The notes under the pieces are model-generated. The model made no database searches, was not told the DNA's origin, and worked only from the letters and a program-made list of their open reading frames with translations. 64,000 bases of DNA from Piromyces finnis (lineage: Eukaryota; Neocallimastigomycota; Neocallimastigomycetes; Neocallimastigales; Neocallimastigaceae). The stretch's first letter is position 1; each line of letters opens with the position of its first letter. The DNA lies in contig MCFH01000038.1 of the NCBI GenBank assembly GCA_002104945.1, forward strand, positions 475,434 through 539,433. Reading direction: 5' to 3'. This document shows positions 11,760 through 21,521 of this stretch, piece after piece. The position numbers and the translations under genes are program-made.

Positions 11760-13347
11760 AGCCAGGTCGAAAAAATTGATATAAAAATTAGTTAAAAACA
11801 TAATAATTATAAAAGTAAAAAAAAAAAAAAATATACATAACATCATATTTTTCTTGTTTATTTTTTTTTTTTTTTTTTTACAAAAGATTATCATCATTTA
11901 TATCATTTATGTTGATTTAATCATTTATATGGTATTCTTTTTTTATTTTCATAATTATACAATTAATTAATTTCTATATTTTATTTTTTCAAGGAGTAAA
12001 AAGTAAAAATATTTTTTATGATAATATATATCATTACATAATATATATATAGACACAATATATTTATAAAATGTTTATATAACGACCTAATTATCATGAA
12101 AATAAGTATTTAAAATTCATATGAAAACATTTCATAACAATGACACACTTACTCAATAAAGATAATAAGAATAATTCTTTAAGTAATTATAAGATAAGAA
12201 AAATTACCAAAAAAAAAAAAAAAAAAAAAAAAAATAGAATAAAATAAAAATAAAAATAAAAAGTAATATATATATATATATAAAAGAAAATGAAAACTTT
12301 TACGCTAAAAAGTTAATTAATTAATAAATAAGACATAAATATCGATTAAAAAAAAAAAATAAATAAATAAATAAATTATATTTTTATCTTGTAGATAAAA
12401 ACAAAACAATTAATAAAAATAAAAACATACATAATATTTTTTTATATATCCTATATTTTTTTATGTGTTTCCATTAAAATTGAAAAATAGTTTTTATTAT
12501 ATAGACCGCTAAACACATTGTTTTACAAATAGCAAAATAATCATTATCAAAACATTTATGTATTTATGTGTTTCAAAGATAACATTCCTGTTATTGTAAT
12601 TAAGAAAATTGATTCAGAATTAACACCTTTATAAATTGTTTCATTTCAGCGGCATGCACCTGAATAAGTATTTTATAAGAATTAATATACTATTACTAGA
12701 TTAATAGGACGGATAACATCTATTGCATCATAAATAACGAAAATCATTATTTAGTTTTCATGTTTTTTGCGAGCTCTTCCTTATTCATTAATCTATAAGC
12801 CAAATATTATCTTTAACCTTATATTTATAAACCATCATTTTCCAAAAAATCAGAAAAAGTTGATTTAGGAAATTCACTATAGTTAATAATATTATCATTA
12901 TATATTGAAAATTTATAAATATTAATGACAACAACAGTCCCATTTTTAATATTTTAAGTTTTAATGTTACCTAAACATTTATATTCAATAATATTAAAAA
13001 TTATTTAATTTTCTTCAGATATGTTCCCAAAAAAGAAATTAGTAATATTACTAATATTACTGTTGTTTTATTCAAATTAGTAAAACAATTTATTATATTA
13101 TATTATATTATTATTAATATATTATATTATTTTCTATTATTTAAATTTATTTTATGAATAATACATTGATATTAATTACTTTGAATTACATTAATTAAAT
13201 CCATCTACATTCATATCCACATTCATGTAAAAAAATATCACTAGATGATAATATTGTTCATATTATACATATTATACAAAAAATAAAATTTTGCTTTGGC
13301 ACATTAATAAAAATGTAAATATTATTTTTTTTTATAAATAAATATAC
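11760..13347. other. gene-poor A/T-rich region before the copia-type element
   Basis: No intact frame is visible. Around 12600-13050 the composition is a little less skewed and the minus strand reads in broken pieces such as YLAYRLMNKEELAKNMKTK, which may be a decayed coding remnant. TSD base TATAC at 13343-13347 ends the region. Confidence 0.45.
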
Positions 13348-13564
13348 TGTTAGAATATGTGAAACGTTATGTCACATGTATTCAAATGTATTGAAATGTA
13401 TTAAAACGTATTTGTATATATTGTATTTGATTATATGTTTAAGCCACAATGTAAATGTATAAATACATGTAGTTTGAGAAGAATGTAACGCAAATAGTTC
13501 TTTATCATAAAATATATTAATAAAGTTGACATAATTATAAACCTAAATTAAACAACTCTTAATA
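13348..13564 (+). repeat. 5' LTR of the copia-type element (217 bp)
   Basis: It is identical to the 17743-17959 repeat except one base (CGCAAATAG here, CGCAAGTAG there). It starts TGTTAG and ends CTCTTAATA. The 3' limit is set by where the two copies diverge and by the TATAC duplication; it does not end in CA. Confidence 0.9.
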
Positions 13565-13574
13565 GATTAAGAGT
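13555..13574. repeat. 9-bp inverted repeat across the 5' LTR/interior junction
   Basis: ACTCTTAAT (13555-13563), AG, ATTAAGAGT (13566-13574). The first interior bases are complementary to the last LTR bases. It could play a priming role or be coincidence; no tRNA-type TGG primer site is present here. Confidence 0.6.
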
Positions 13575-14489
13575 CTCAAGACTCTCAAGAGAGAATCTCA
13601 TTAATTCTCAAATGATTCTCTGAAAGATGAATCAAACCGCCGGATATGACATTTTGTCATAGAAGAAAACTGTAGGAAATTCTAACTATCAGAACTAAAT
13701 TATTTAATCTGAAATTTTCTATGTTTGATAAAATTATCTTGAGATCTAAAATTTGAGATTTCAAAATTTTAAGATTGAAATATTATTTTCGCCATAAATA
13801 AAAGATTCGAAGTAACTTAATATAGAAAATAAGGAAATAATCAATCTGATAAATAAAACATAGAAAGTGGTATATTTTCTAATATGATATAAGTTAATCT
13901 ACAATGATAGAATTCAAACATTAAATTTCCGAAAAACTAGTAAATTATTAAAATTTAAATTATTTTGAATTCAATAAACTCAGAAAATATACAAATCAAA
14001 TTAAATATAAATAAATAGCTTAAACCCCCAAGGAACAATACCTATATCACTATATTGATTTGATAACTTTGTAGCTTAAAACAAATCGTCAATAGTAAAC
14101 TACAAAAAGCTTTCAGTAAATTTAATATTCCTTGAATATAGACATAATATCAATAGTAACAAAACTTCTATTCTCAAGAAGATATGATATAGAAGTATTA
14201 ATATTAAGAATATAATATGTGAAATTTGAATAAATAAGTTCCTTAAGCTTAGATTATTTATCAGGATAATTTTAAAATTTATGTAACAAAAAGAATATTT
14301 CCTAGCATTCCATATTAATTCTATAATAAAGCAAAATTTTATAAAGATCTCTACATCCATTATCTAAAGAAAGGATATGAGAACACAATTATGAAAATTA
14401 GTATTTATCAATTATGATATATATTGAAAATTGTAATATGTAATATCTCCGATAAGGATCTTAACACTGATGAAATTAGAAATCCTATA

Positions 14490-15245
14490 TGGTTTATATT
14501 TCCTTAAGAAGCGTGGTTACAGAAAGATTTTAATTCCACTCCTTATGAAGAGTGATGTTATGACCAAGACAGCTCAATTATCTGATATTGATGAAGAATT
14601 ATACATGGTTTCTAAAGTTAATGATAATCCAGAACCAAAATGTTAGTGAACAACCAATGAGTACTTTCTATAGAGGTGAATGGTTCAGTGAACCAGAAAA
14701 GTAATTATTAGCCAGAGATGCTAGTTATTCAATTTGTTTCAAAAAGAAAGCTGGTGCTCACTGCAAAAAATACTTAGGGTCTTTTCCAGCATTAACTAAT
14801 TCGAAAAGATTGAGCAATCCATTTTTTGTCAATCAGAAAAGAGCTGGGAAGAATTAGAACAATTAATTAGTACTACTGAAGATTTCTACCAATCTCTTAA
14901 ACTTCCATATCACGTTATTGCCATTGTTTCTGATGTCATAAACAATGCTGCTACTAAGAAACACGATCTTTAAGCTTATTTTCCATTCCAACCTGAATAC
15001 AAGGAATTAGATAGTTGTCGTAACTATACTGATTACCAATCTAGAAACTTAGGTAACATGTTTGGTGTTAAGAAGATGAACTCCCATGTTAAGAACTACG
15101 TTTACTTATTAAACGGTACTCTTTGTGCTAACGGACGTACTTTTTTGCTGTACTCTCGAAAACTATCAAACCGAAAATGTTTTAATTGTTCCAGAACTAT
15201 TAAGACCATATATAGATGTTGTTAAATTTATTTGTCAAAGAACTC
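14490..15245 (+). pseudogene. cytosolic seryl-tRNA synthetase fragment, decayed and intronless
   Basis: Broken frames read as the class II catalytic core of eukaryotic SerRS. In order: KKRGYRKILIPLLMKSDVM with AQLSDIDEELYMVSKV; SEQPMSTFYRGEWFSEPEK (the family has a SEQP motif); SYSICFKKKAGAH; FEKIEQS; EDFYQSLKLPYHVIAIVSD; NYTDYQSRNLGNMFGVKK; YVYLLNGTLCANGRT; LENYQTENVLIVPELLRPY. There are at least three frameshifts and several stops (for example TAG near 14645 and TAA after the KKHDL segment). No intron interrupts it, which fits capture from mRNA, although the parent gene might itself lack introns. It lies wholly within the copia-type element and cannot make an enzyme. Confidence 0.88.
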
Positions 15246-16737
15246 ACTTCTGACAAGAAAATAGTTAAAATATAATTTAGGAAGATATAAAGTTTATTAT
15301 ATAGCATGAAGATTATTCAACTTGATATTGATCTACTCATTATGTCAATTTGCATACAATAACATTAAATATCCATATATCCAGTTATTAAAATATCCAT
15401 TCACAAATATTCATGAACACATAATTACATATATTTACCAATATTTCATCTTATTTTCAAAAGAACTAGTTTTATTAACATTCATAAAATAGCATTATTG
15501 TTATTGAAAGCATACATATTTATTTCAAGTAAATAAATTGTTTGTGAAATATTCAAATACTTTAACTACTACTATTTTAATGAGAAAATATTCTTTCCGC
15601 CATAGAGGAAAGATAGAACATAAAGAAAATACATAAAATTTATACAATTAGAAATATGAATTAGAATAATTAAACATTATTTGATAAGTTTGTATAAAAT
15701 ACCCTATTGTAATGAAATTATGCAATGAACATTGAAACTATCCTTGTGAAAATGTCAATCAATTTCTTTATGATAATTTCACTCAAATCAGTATTATATA
15801 ATTTAATCCAGTATACTATTCTTTGAATTAAATCATTATAACAATACTTTAAGATAATATTTAGCCTCAAAAGCATTATTTAAATTATTGCTACCTATAA
15901 AGCAAATATATTACTGGTCAAATGCTCATCCCGTAGGCTGTTATTGCTAATATACATAGCAAATATTTCAAATGAGGTAATTTATTAAAGTTAGAAATGC
16001 TTAGCGTGAAATGAGCATATTCTACATATATATATACTTTGAATAACCTAGCGTGAAATGGGTATATTCAATAATATTTTAACAACTTATCATGATTTAA
16101 CTTAGCGTGAAATGAGTTATATTCATAGATAATTATTAATGATGGTTTTAGACCTATATATATTTAATTTGGTCCCATCAATAACAATGTAGTACCTTCA
16201 TAGTAAGGGCTCCTTAGATTTAGATGACATTGATTTATCATATTTATTTATTACCAACATTCAAGAATGTTGTGACGCCGTTTTAAAATATAATTTACGG
16301 TGATTTAGTAACCTCATATATAAATCGCCACTTTCAACGTAGTGAGTGATCGCCGACCAATTAGCTGACATTCTAATTAACCGAGCCGACTTCGATATAA
16401 TTTAGAAGAACTTTATTCTCTTCAACAATCGATATTTTAAATGTCATTATCTTACAATATTAACTTGTTATAATTTTACTGGTATATCTACTTATTTTAC
16501 ATTAAAATATATTATCATGAAAATATTATTTCACTATATTTTAAAGGATAAGCAATTGAGAAAAATGAATGAAAACATTAGAATATGTTATTTATTATTT
16601 ATATAGGTATTAATACTTATCGTATATGTTATGGAAAATTATTCATTATTATGAAAATTTGATGCAAAATGAATGAAATTTTATGAAATTTAAATTTCTC
16701 TTTTTCAAATCTAAGTATTTATTACTAAACATCTAGA
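15246..16737. other. non-coding interior of the copia-type element, part 1
   Basis: No gene is visible. It holds three spaced copies of a TAGCGTGAAATGAG-like sequence (about 15990-16125), two of them followed by a TATATTC-type tail, and otherwise unique A/T-rich DNA. Confidence 0.6.
16002..16122 (+). repeat. three short dispersed direct repeats, consensus TAGCGTGAAATGRG
   Basis: Copies begin near 16002, 16050 and 16103; each is followed within a few bases by an A/T stretch ending TATTC. Spacing is irregular (about 48 and 53 bp). The function is unknown. Confidence 0.65.
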
Positions 16738-16750
16738 TTTGAGGGGGAAG
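16738..16750 (+). other. second polypurine tract inside the copia-type element
   Basis: TTTGAGGGGGAAG here repeats the tract that precedes the 3' LTR (17731-17742). It is followed by GTGAATATACGAAA, which resembles the LTR start (TTAGAATATGTGAAA). It may mark an older, diverged 3' end within the element. Confidence 0.6.
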
Positions 16751-17140
16751 TAGTGAATATACGAAATTTAAAATTCAAGATAATAATTTTTGTTTCTAGT
16801 TAAACATTGGAAATAACTAAAACATTGCATAGAAACTAAGGCTTAATAAATAGAATGAATTGAAATTCAAATTGTAAAAATTTATAAGATTCAATATGTA
16901 AAAATGAAAAGAACAAAATTTCAAATACAAAGTAAAATATTCTTAAATATTATAAGAATAATTAATCAATACAAAAGGCATAAAAGGAAGGAAAAACACC
17001 TAAAAGAAAATGTTAAAATTCAATATACATAAACTAAATAACTATTAAGAATTAAATTAAAATTTTACCATTATTAATTAGTATTTACAAATAGATTGAA
17101 ATACAATTATGCTAATATTCTAAAGAAAATTGTAATTATA

Positions 17141-17440
17141 AGGACATAAAACCAGAGAGTTATCCATAGGTTGTCCGAAGAACGTAAAACCAAGAAGATT
17201 AACCATAGGTTGTTAAGAGAACGTAAAACCAAAAAGAGTTATCCATATGTGTTGTCATTAGGACGTAAAATCAAAGGTTAACCATGAGTTGTTAAGAAAA
17301 CGTAAAACCAAAGAGGTAAACCATGCGTTGTCATAAGGACGTAAAATCAAAGAGATAAACCATGTGTTGTCTATAATTCTGTGTAAATCTCAGAGAGATT
17401 ACCAATATAGTTTATAGGATAATGTAAAACCGGAAGGGTT
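17141..17440 (+). repeat. degenerate tandem repeat, unit about 45-50 bp, about six copies
   Basis: The unit core is GTAAAACCAAAGAG, then TTAACCATAGGTTGT, then a purine-rich link ending in A-C before the next GTAAAA. Units differ by small indels and substitutions. Repeats and spacers vary together, so it is not a CRISPR array. Confidence 0.75.
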
Positions 17441-17730
17441 TTCAATCCTTAATGGATGGTATAACAATTTATGAATATCCAATCCAAATTTTAAACTTTA
17501 ATACTACCCAATTATACAAAGGTTTTCAGTTTATCCATAAAAACGAAGTTATAGGGTAATATTTAAATTCTTTAAAGCAATTAGCGAATAATATATGTGA
17601 AATATTTTAAATTCCAATTAATGAAATATAAAAATTTTAAACATTAGATTTAGTTTATAGTTAATAGTTTAGAAATAATAAAATGCACATATTCACCAGC
17701 AAACCAAATTTTACTTAGTAGAAAATTAGG

Positions 17731-17742
17731 TTTGAGGGGGAA
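17731..17742 (+). other. polypurine tract of the copia-type element
   Basis: TTTGAGGGGGAA abuts the TG of the 3' LTR, the normal position for the plus-strand primer. Confidence 0.85.
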
Positions 17743-17959
17743 TGTTAGAATATGTGAAACGTTATGTCACATGTATTCAAATGTATTGAAATGTATTAAA
17801 ACGTATTTGTATATATTGTATTTGATTATATGTTTAAGCCACAATGTAAATGTATAAATACATGTAGTTTGAGAAGAATGTAACGCAAGTAGTTCTTTAT
17901 CATAAAATATATTAATAAAGTTGACATAATTATAAACCTAAATTAAACAACTCTTAATA
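17743..17959 (+). repeat. 3' LTR of the copia-type element (217 bp)
   Basis: It matches the 5' LTR at 216 of 217 positions and is followed by the TATAC target duplication at 17960-17964. Confidence 0.9.
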
Positions 17960-18320
17960 TATACAATACAATATAAATTATTATATATTATATATTATAT
18001 ATTATATAATATATATTTTATAATGAGTAAATTATTTAATTAAATTTAAATTAATGATTTACATTAAATAAAATGTATTATAATATATTATAATATAAAT
18101 CATTTAATTAAAATATTTAAATAAAATAAAATATTATTAATTTTCAAAAATGTAACAAAATTCAAAGAAATGAAGTCTTTATTTTTTTTTATATCTAGTT
18201 TTAAAATGATTTTTATTAATAGAAATAATATATAGGTATAAGTTTTTGTTTATTGTTTTATATATTTACTCTTTTTAGAAATACAAATAATATTGCATGT
18301 TATAATAATATTTTCGGAAT
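17960..18320. other. TA-rich upstream region of the ankyrin gene
   Basis: Repeated TATATTA and TAATATA tracts. No gene is visible. Confidence 0.5.
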
Positions 18321-19520
18321 ATGAACAATATCGAGTATTATAAGAATAAAGAAGATTCAGAGGTAATAAAGTTGCTTAAACATTACAAAATATATAATGA
18401 AGGAAATTTTAATTCTGAAAATATAAAAGAATTAATTTGCAAATTAGTAATGTATGGAGAAGCAAGAAATTTAAAAAATGTATTGAATGAATTATTTGAA
18501 AATTATAGATATGATAGAGATTTTGAAATTGATAAACAATTTAGGTTTGACAATGATTTTATAATAACTTTACTTATTTATTACAAAAATAAGATACAGT
18601 TTTCGAATAAAGAACTAAAGCTATTATTAATTAAAGAAAAAGAAAAAAAGTCTAATTCTATTGTTAATTTTTATATAGCTGATAGATATATTGATAAACT
18701 GGATTACTTTTTCGTAACACCTTTATATATTGCTTGTGTCAATAATAATGAAGAAATAGTAAAAATGTTATTTGATTATGGGGCAAATGTAAATTTCCGA
18801 AATAATATAGGTGAAACAGCTTTATTATATTTATGTCAATGTAATCTTTCTCTTGATATTATAAAATTACTAATTGATAAATACAAAGCTAAGATATATG
18901 ATGTAGATAATTATGGAAATACATTATTACACAAATTTTGTAAAAGACGTAGTGATAATGATGTAAAATTATTTAATTTTTTAATAGAAAAAGGCTTAGA
19001 TATAAATAAAGTTAATAATGAAGGAAATACTCCATTAATAGAATTGTGTAGGTATACAACAAAATATTTTTATATACCGTTATTATTGGAAAATGGTGCA
19101 GAAATTAATATACGAAATAATAAAGGTGAAACAGCATTACTTGTAGCTTGTAAATACGGCGGATATGATAGATTGGTAAAAAAATTGGTAGAGTGTGGTG
19201 CTGATGTTAATATAGCTGATAATGATGGTAATACACCATTATTAATAAGTTGTCGTGATGATAGTAAGCTTTCTATTTCAAGGTTAAAGCGATATTTTAT
19301 TGAGAATGGAGCAGATATAAATAAAGCGAATAAAAATGGAAGAATACCTTTTCATGAATTATGTGAACATGGAAATAATTGTATAATAAATTATTTCATT
19401 GATCATGGAGCAGATATAAATAAAATGGATAATGATGGTAATACTCCATTAAGTATTGCACGTAAGAATCTTAGTGAAAAAGCTAGTATTAAAAGTTTAA
19501 TTATCCATGGAGCAAAATAA
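18321..19520 (+). CDS. ankyrin-repeat protein, single exon, 399 residues
   Basis: The first ~130 residues are an A/T-rich, Lys/Asn/Glu-heavy helical region without a family name that I can give. From about residue 132 there are roughly eight ankyrin repeats, recognisable by TPLYIACVNNNEEIVKMLFD, YGANVNFRNNIGETALL, GNTPLIELC, GAEINIRNNKGETALLVAC, GADVNIADNDGNTPLL and GADINKMDNDGNTPLS. The frame ends shortly after the last repeat. There is no signal peptide and no other domain, so a cytoplasmic protein-binding role is likely; the partner is unknown. It lies 361 bp downstream of a copia-type 3' LTR. Confidence 0.85.
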   Translation: MNNIEYYKNKEDSEVIKLLKHYKIYNEGNFNSENIKELICKLVMYGEARNLKNVLNELFENYRYDRDFEIDKQFRFDNDFIITLLIYYKNKIQFSNKELKLLLIKEKEKKSNSIVNFYIADRYIDKLDYFFVTPLYIACVNNNEEIVKMLFDYGANVNFRNNIGETALLYLCQCNLSLDIIKLLIDKYKAKIYDVDNYGNTLLHKFCKRRSDNDVKLFNFLIEKGLDINKVNNEGNTPLIELCRYTTKYFYIPLLLENGAEINIRNNKGETALLVACKYGGYDRLVKKLVECGADVNIADNDGNTPLLISCRDDSKLSISRLKRYFIENGADINKANKNGRIPFHELCEHGNNCIINYFIDHGADINKMDNDGNTPLSIARKNLSEKASIKSLIIHGAK

Positions 19521-19730
19521 TATGAAAGTAAATATAATTTTTATTTGTTTGATGTTATAATTAAGGTATTTTTATTCGAATAGAGCTTATTTAAATAATT
19601 ATATATCATTAAAATTTACAATAGATATATAAATAATATATAATTTTAAAATAAAGTAAAATAAACTAATAAATATAAAATGATTATAATATTTTATTTT
19701 TATTTATATAAAATCTTTAATAAATTAAAG
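19521..19730. other. spacer between the ankyrin gene and the secreted-protein gene
   Basis: A/T-rich. It includes 17 in-frame codons (from an ATG at 19680) upstream of the preferred start of the next gene. Confidence 0.4.
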
Positions 19731-20735
19731 ATGAGAATAATTAAATGGTTTATTCTGATTTTAATAAGTATTACAAAAATATATTGTAGTCCTTACAATC
19801 ATTTAGATATTCAATTAGCATTATTGATTTTATCTGCTGGAGATCATGATGGAAATATAGTTAAGGATGCAAATCTTGAATTTATGAAAATTAATATTAG
19901 TAAAGATCCAAGTAATAAAGTAGAGAAAGATATAATCGATATTATTCCAAGTTTAAGAGAAATAAGAAAACATGAAAATGATATAGAAAGACAAAATCAA
20001 AGAATTGAAATCAAATTTAAAGAGTTGTATAAAAAAGCTGAAAAATTAGCTATTCATAGATTAGGATTAACTATTGAGAGCACATTATTTGATGCCTTTA
20101 GAACTGAAACTAATAATAACAATGTTAATAATAATAATGAACTGGTTAAAACGCATTTTGAAAATTTGGATGTATTTAGAAAATTGAATACTGATGGTAT
20201 TGGATTAATTAACGGTGAAAATGACATGACTACGTTATCTTTTTATAGAAAAGATAGTAATATAAACTCTAATAAAATTAAATTTAGAGATGCTATTAAA
20301 AACAATGTTCCTTTTGCACCACAATATGATAATAATCATTCCAACAGTTATATTGTTAATTATTTTAAAGATGTAGCATCACAATGTCATCAATTACAAA
20401 CTTGCAAAATTTTATTTGATAATTCTAATCCAACATACAGTTTAATCAAAGATGATTCTAATGATAATTTATATTTTATTGTTAGTCTTAATAATAATAT
20501 ACATGCGTTTCAATTAAAAAATAATAACGGTCAATATATTATGAATAGTTATGACAATGAATCATTAAACGATTTAAATGACATAATTCAAGGATATGGT
20601 AAATCTTCTGAATACACAAGTAATAGTGCTTTTATTAAAGGGGATGATATTAGTATAATTCCAGATTGTGGTATAATTCTTACTACTAGAAATATACTTC
20701 CAACATACAGTTTCAGTATACTTTTATACTTTTAA
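19731..20735 (+). CDS. secreted protein of unknown function
   Basis: The ATG at 19731 is preferred over the in-frame ATG at 19680. It gives a clean signal peptide, MRIIKWFILILISITKIYC, followed by SPYNHLDIQ, and a product of 334 residues. The mature part starts with a charged helical region (residues ~35-110, EIRKHENDIERQNQRIEIKF), followed by an Asn-rich stretch and a region with several isolated Cys (CHQLQTCK, PDCGI). I recognise no family or catalytic motif. The C-terminus ends with a short hydrophobic run, TYSFSILLYF, which may be truncated or a poor membrane or GPI signal. It is followed by two secreted proteases and may belong to the same extracellular set, but that is inference. Confidence 0.65.
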   Translation: MRIIKWFILILISITKIYCSPYNHLDIQLALLILSAGDHDGNIVKDANLEFMKINISKDPSNKVEKDIIDIIPSLREIRKHENDIERQNQRIEIKFKELYKKAEKLAIHRLGLTIESTLFDAFRTETNNNNVNNNNELVKTHFENLDVFRKLNTDGIGLINGENDMTTLSFYRKDSNINSNKIKFRDAIKNNVPFAPQYDNNHSNSYIVNYFKDVASQCHQLQTCKILFDNSNPTYSLIKDDSNDNLYFIVSLNNNIHAFQLKNNNGQYIMNSYDNESLNDLNDIIQGYGKSSEYTSNSAFIKGDDISIIPDCGIILTTRNILPTYSFSILLYF

Positions 20736-21521
20736 TTTAAAGTAATATTTATTAATACATATAATTAATTATGTATATATTTTTATATTGATACATTTAT
20801 TTCTTTTATTAAACAATGCTTTTAATTATTAATAATTTTTTGATGAACTTAAAGTTTCATTATTTAATATAATATTATATCATTGAATATATACATTATA
20901 CATGTTTTAAATTTTTTTTTTAATAATACAATTATTTTTTTAAACCGATTTAATTATTTCAATAACGATTATTTTTTTTCTTTATTATATCCATTCTATT
21001 ATTTCAATAATAAGAAATAACAAAAATAATAACAGTATAAATGAATATTATAATTTATAAATAATAGGATAGAGATTATTCAAATATAATATAATGCTTT
21101 TCTACTTATTTTTTACCATTAAAATTTTATATTGAGGCTTATTATTTAATATCAAAAAAAAAAAAACTTTTTTAAAGTTATTAAAAAAATATTAATTTAA
21201 TTAATTATTGAATGATTCTAATAATTTTTTAATTAACTAGATAAAATTTTTTTTTTTTTTTGGAAACAAATTTTATAAAAAAAAAATGTTATTTAATACA
21301 TATAAATAATATAAATTAATATAAATTAGAGACAGCAACCATCTTTTTTTTAACCAAAAAAAAAAATATAATTTTTATTTTTTCTTAATTGCTAAATAAA
21401 TAAATTGAATTAAAATTGAAAATTAAAAAAAAAAAAAAAAAGAAAAATAAAATAAAATATAAAATGAAATAAATAAAAAAAATAATAAAATAACAACAAT
21501 AAATATAAATAAATCTCAAAA
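20736..21521. other. upstream region of the first subtilase gene
   Basis: A and T homopolymers dominate. No gene or RNA is visible. Confidence 0.5.

Larger units (their letters stand above)
13348..17959 (+). mobile_element. copia-type LTR element, non-autonomous, carrying a SerRS fragment
   Basis: Two 217-bp direct repeats lie 4.18 kb apart. TATAC flanks both outer edges (13343-13347 and 17960-17964) as a 5-bp target duplication. A polypurine tract, GAGGGGGAA, sits directly before the 3' LTR, and the LTR starts TGTTAGAATATG, the usual copia 3'-end layout. The interior has no gag, protease, integrase, RT or RNase H that I can recognise in any frame. It holds a broken seryl-tRNA synthetase segment, short direct repeats and a 47-bp-class tandem array. 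Because the LTRs differ at one position, the copy moved recently, presumably using enzymes supplied by another element. The copia assignment rests on PPT and LTR style only. Confidence 0.85.

Noticed and set aside
12600-13050. Minus-strand decayed gene
   Set aside because: Short readable pieces only (for example RLMNKEELAKNM) with many stops; no family recognised.
14100-14360. 86-codon minus-strand frame inside the copia-type element
   Set aside because: A/T-rich noise without any retroelement motif.
17141-17440. CRISPR-like array
   Set aside because: Units and intervening bases vary together, there are no unique spacers, and the host is eukaryotic.
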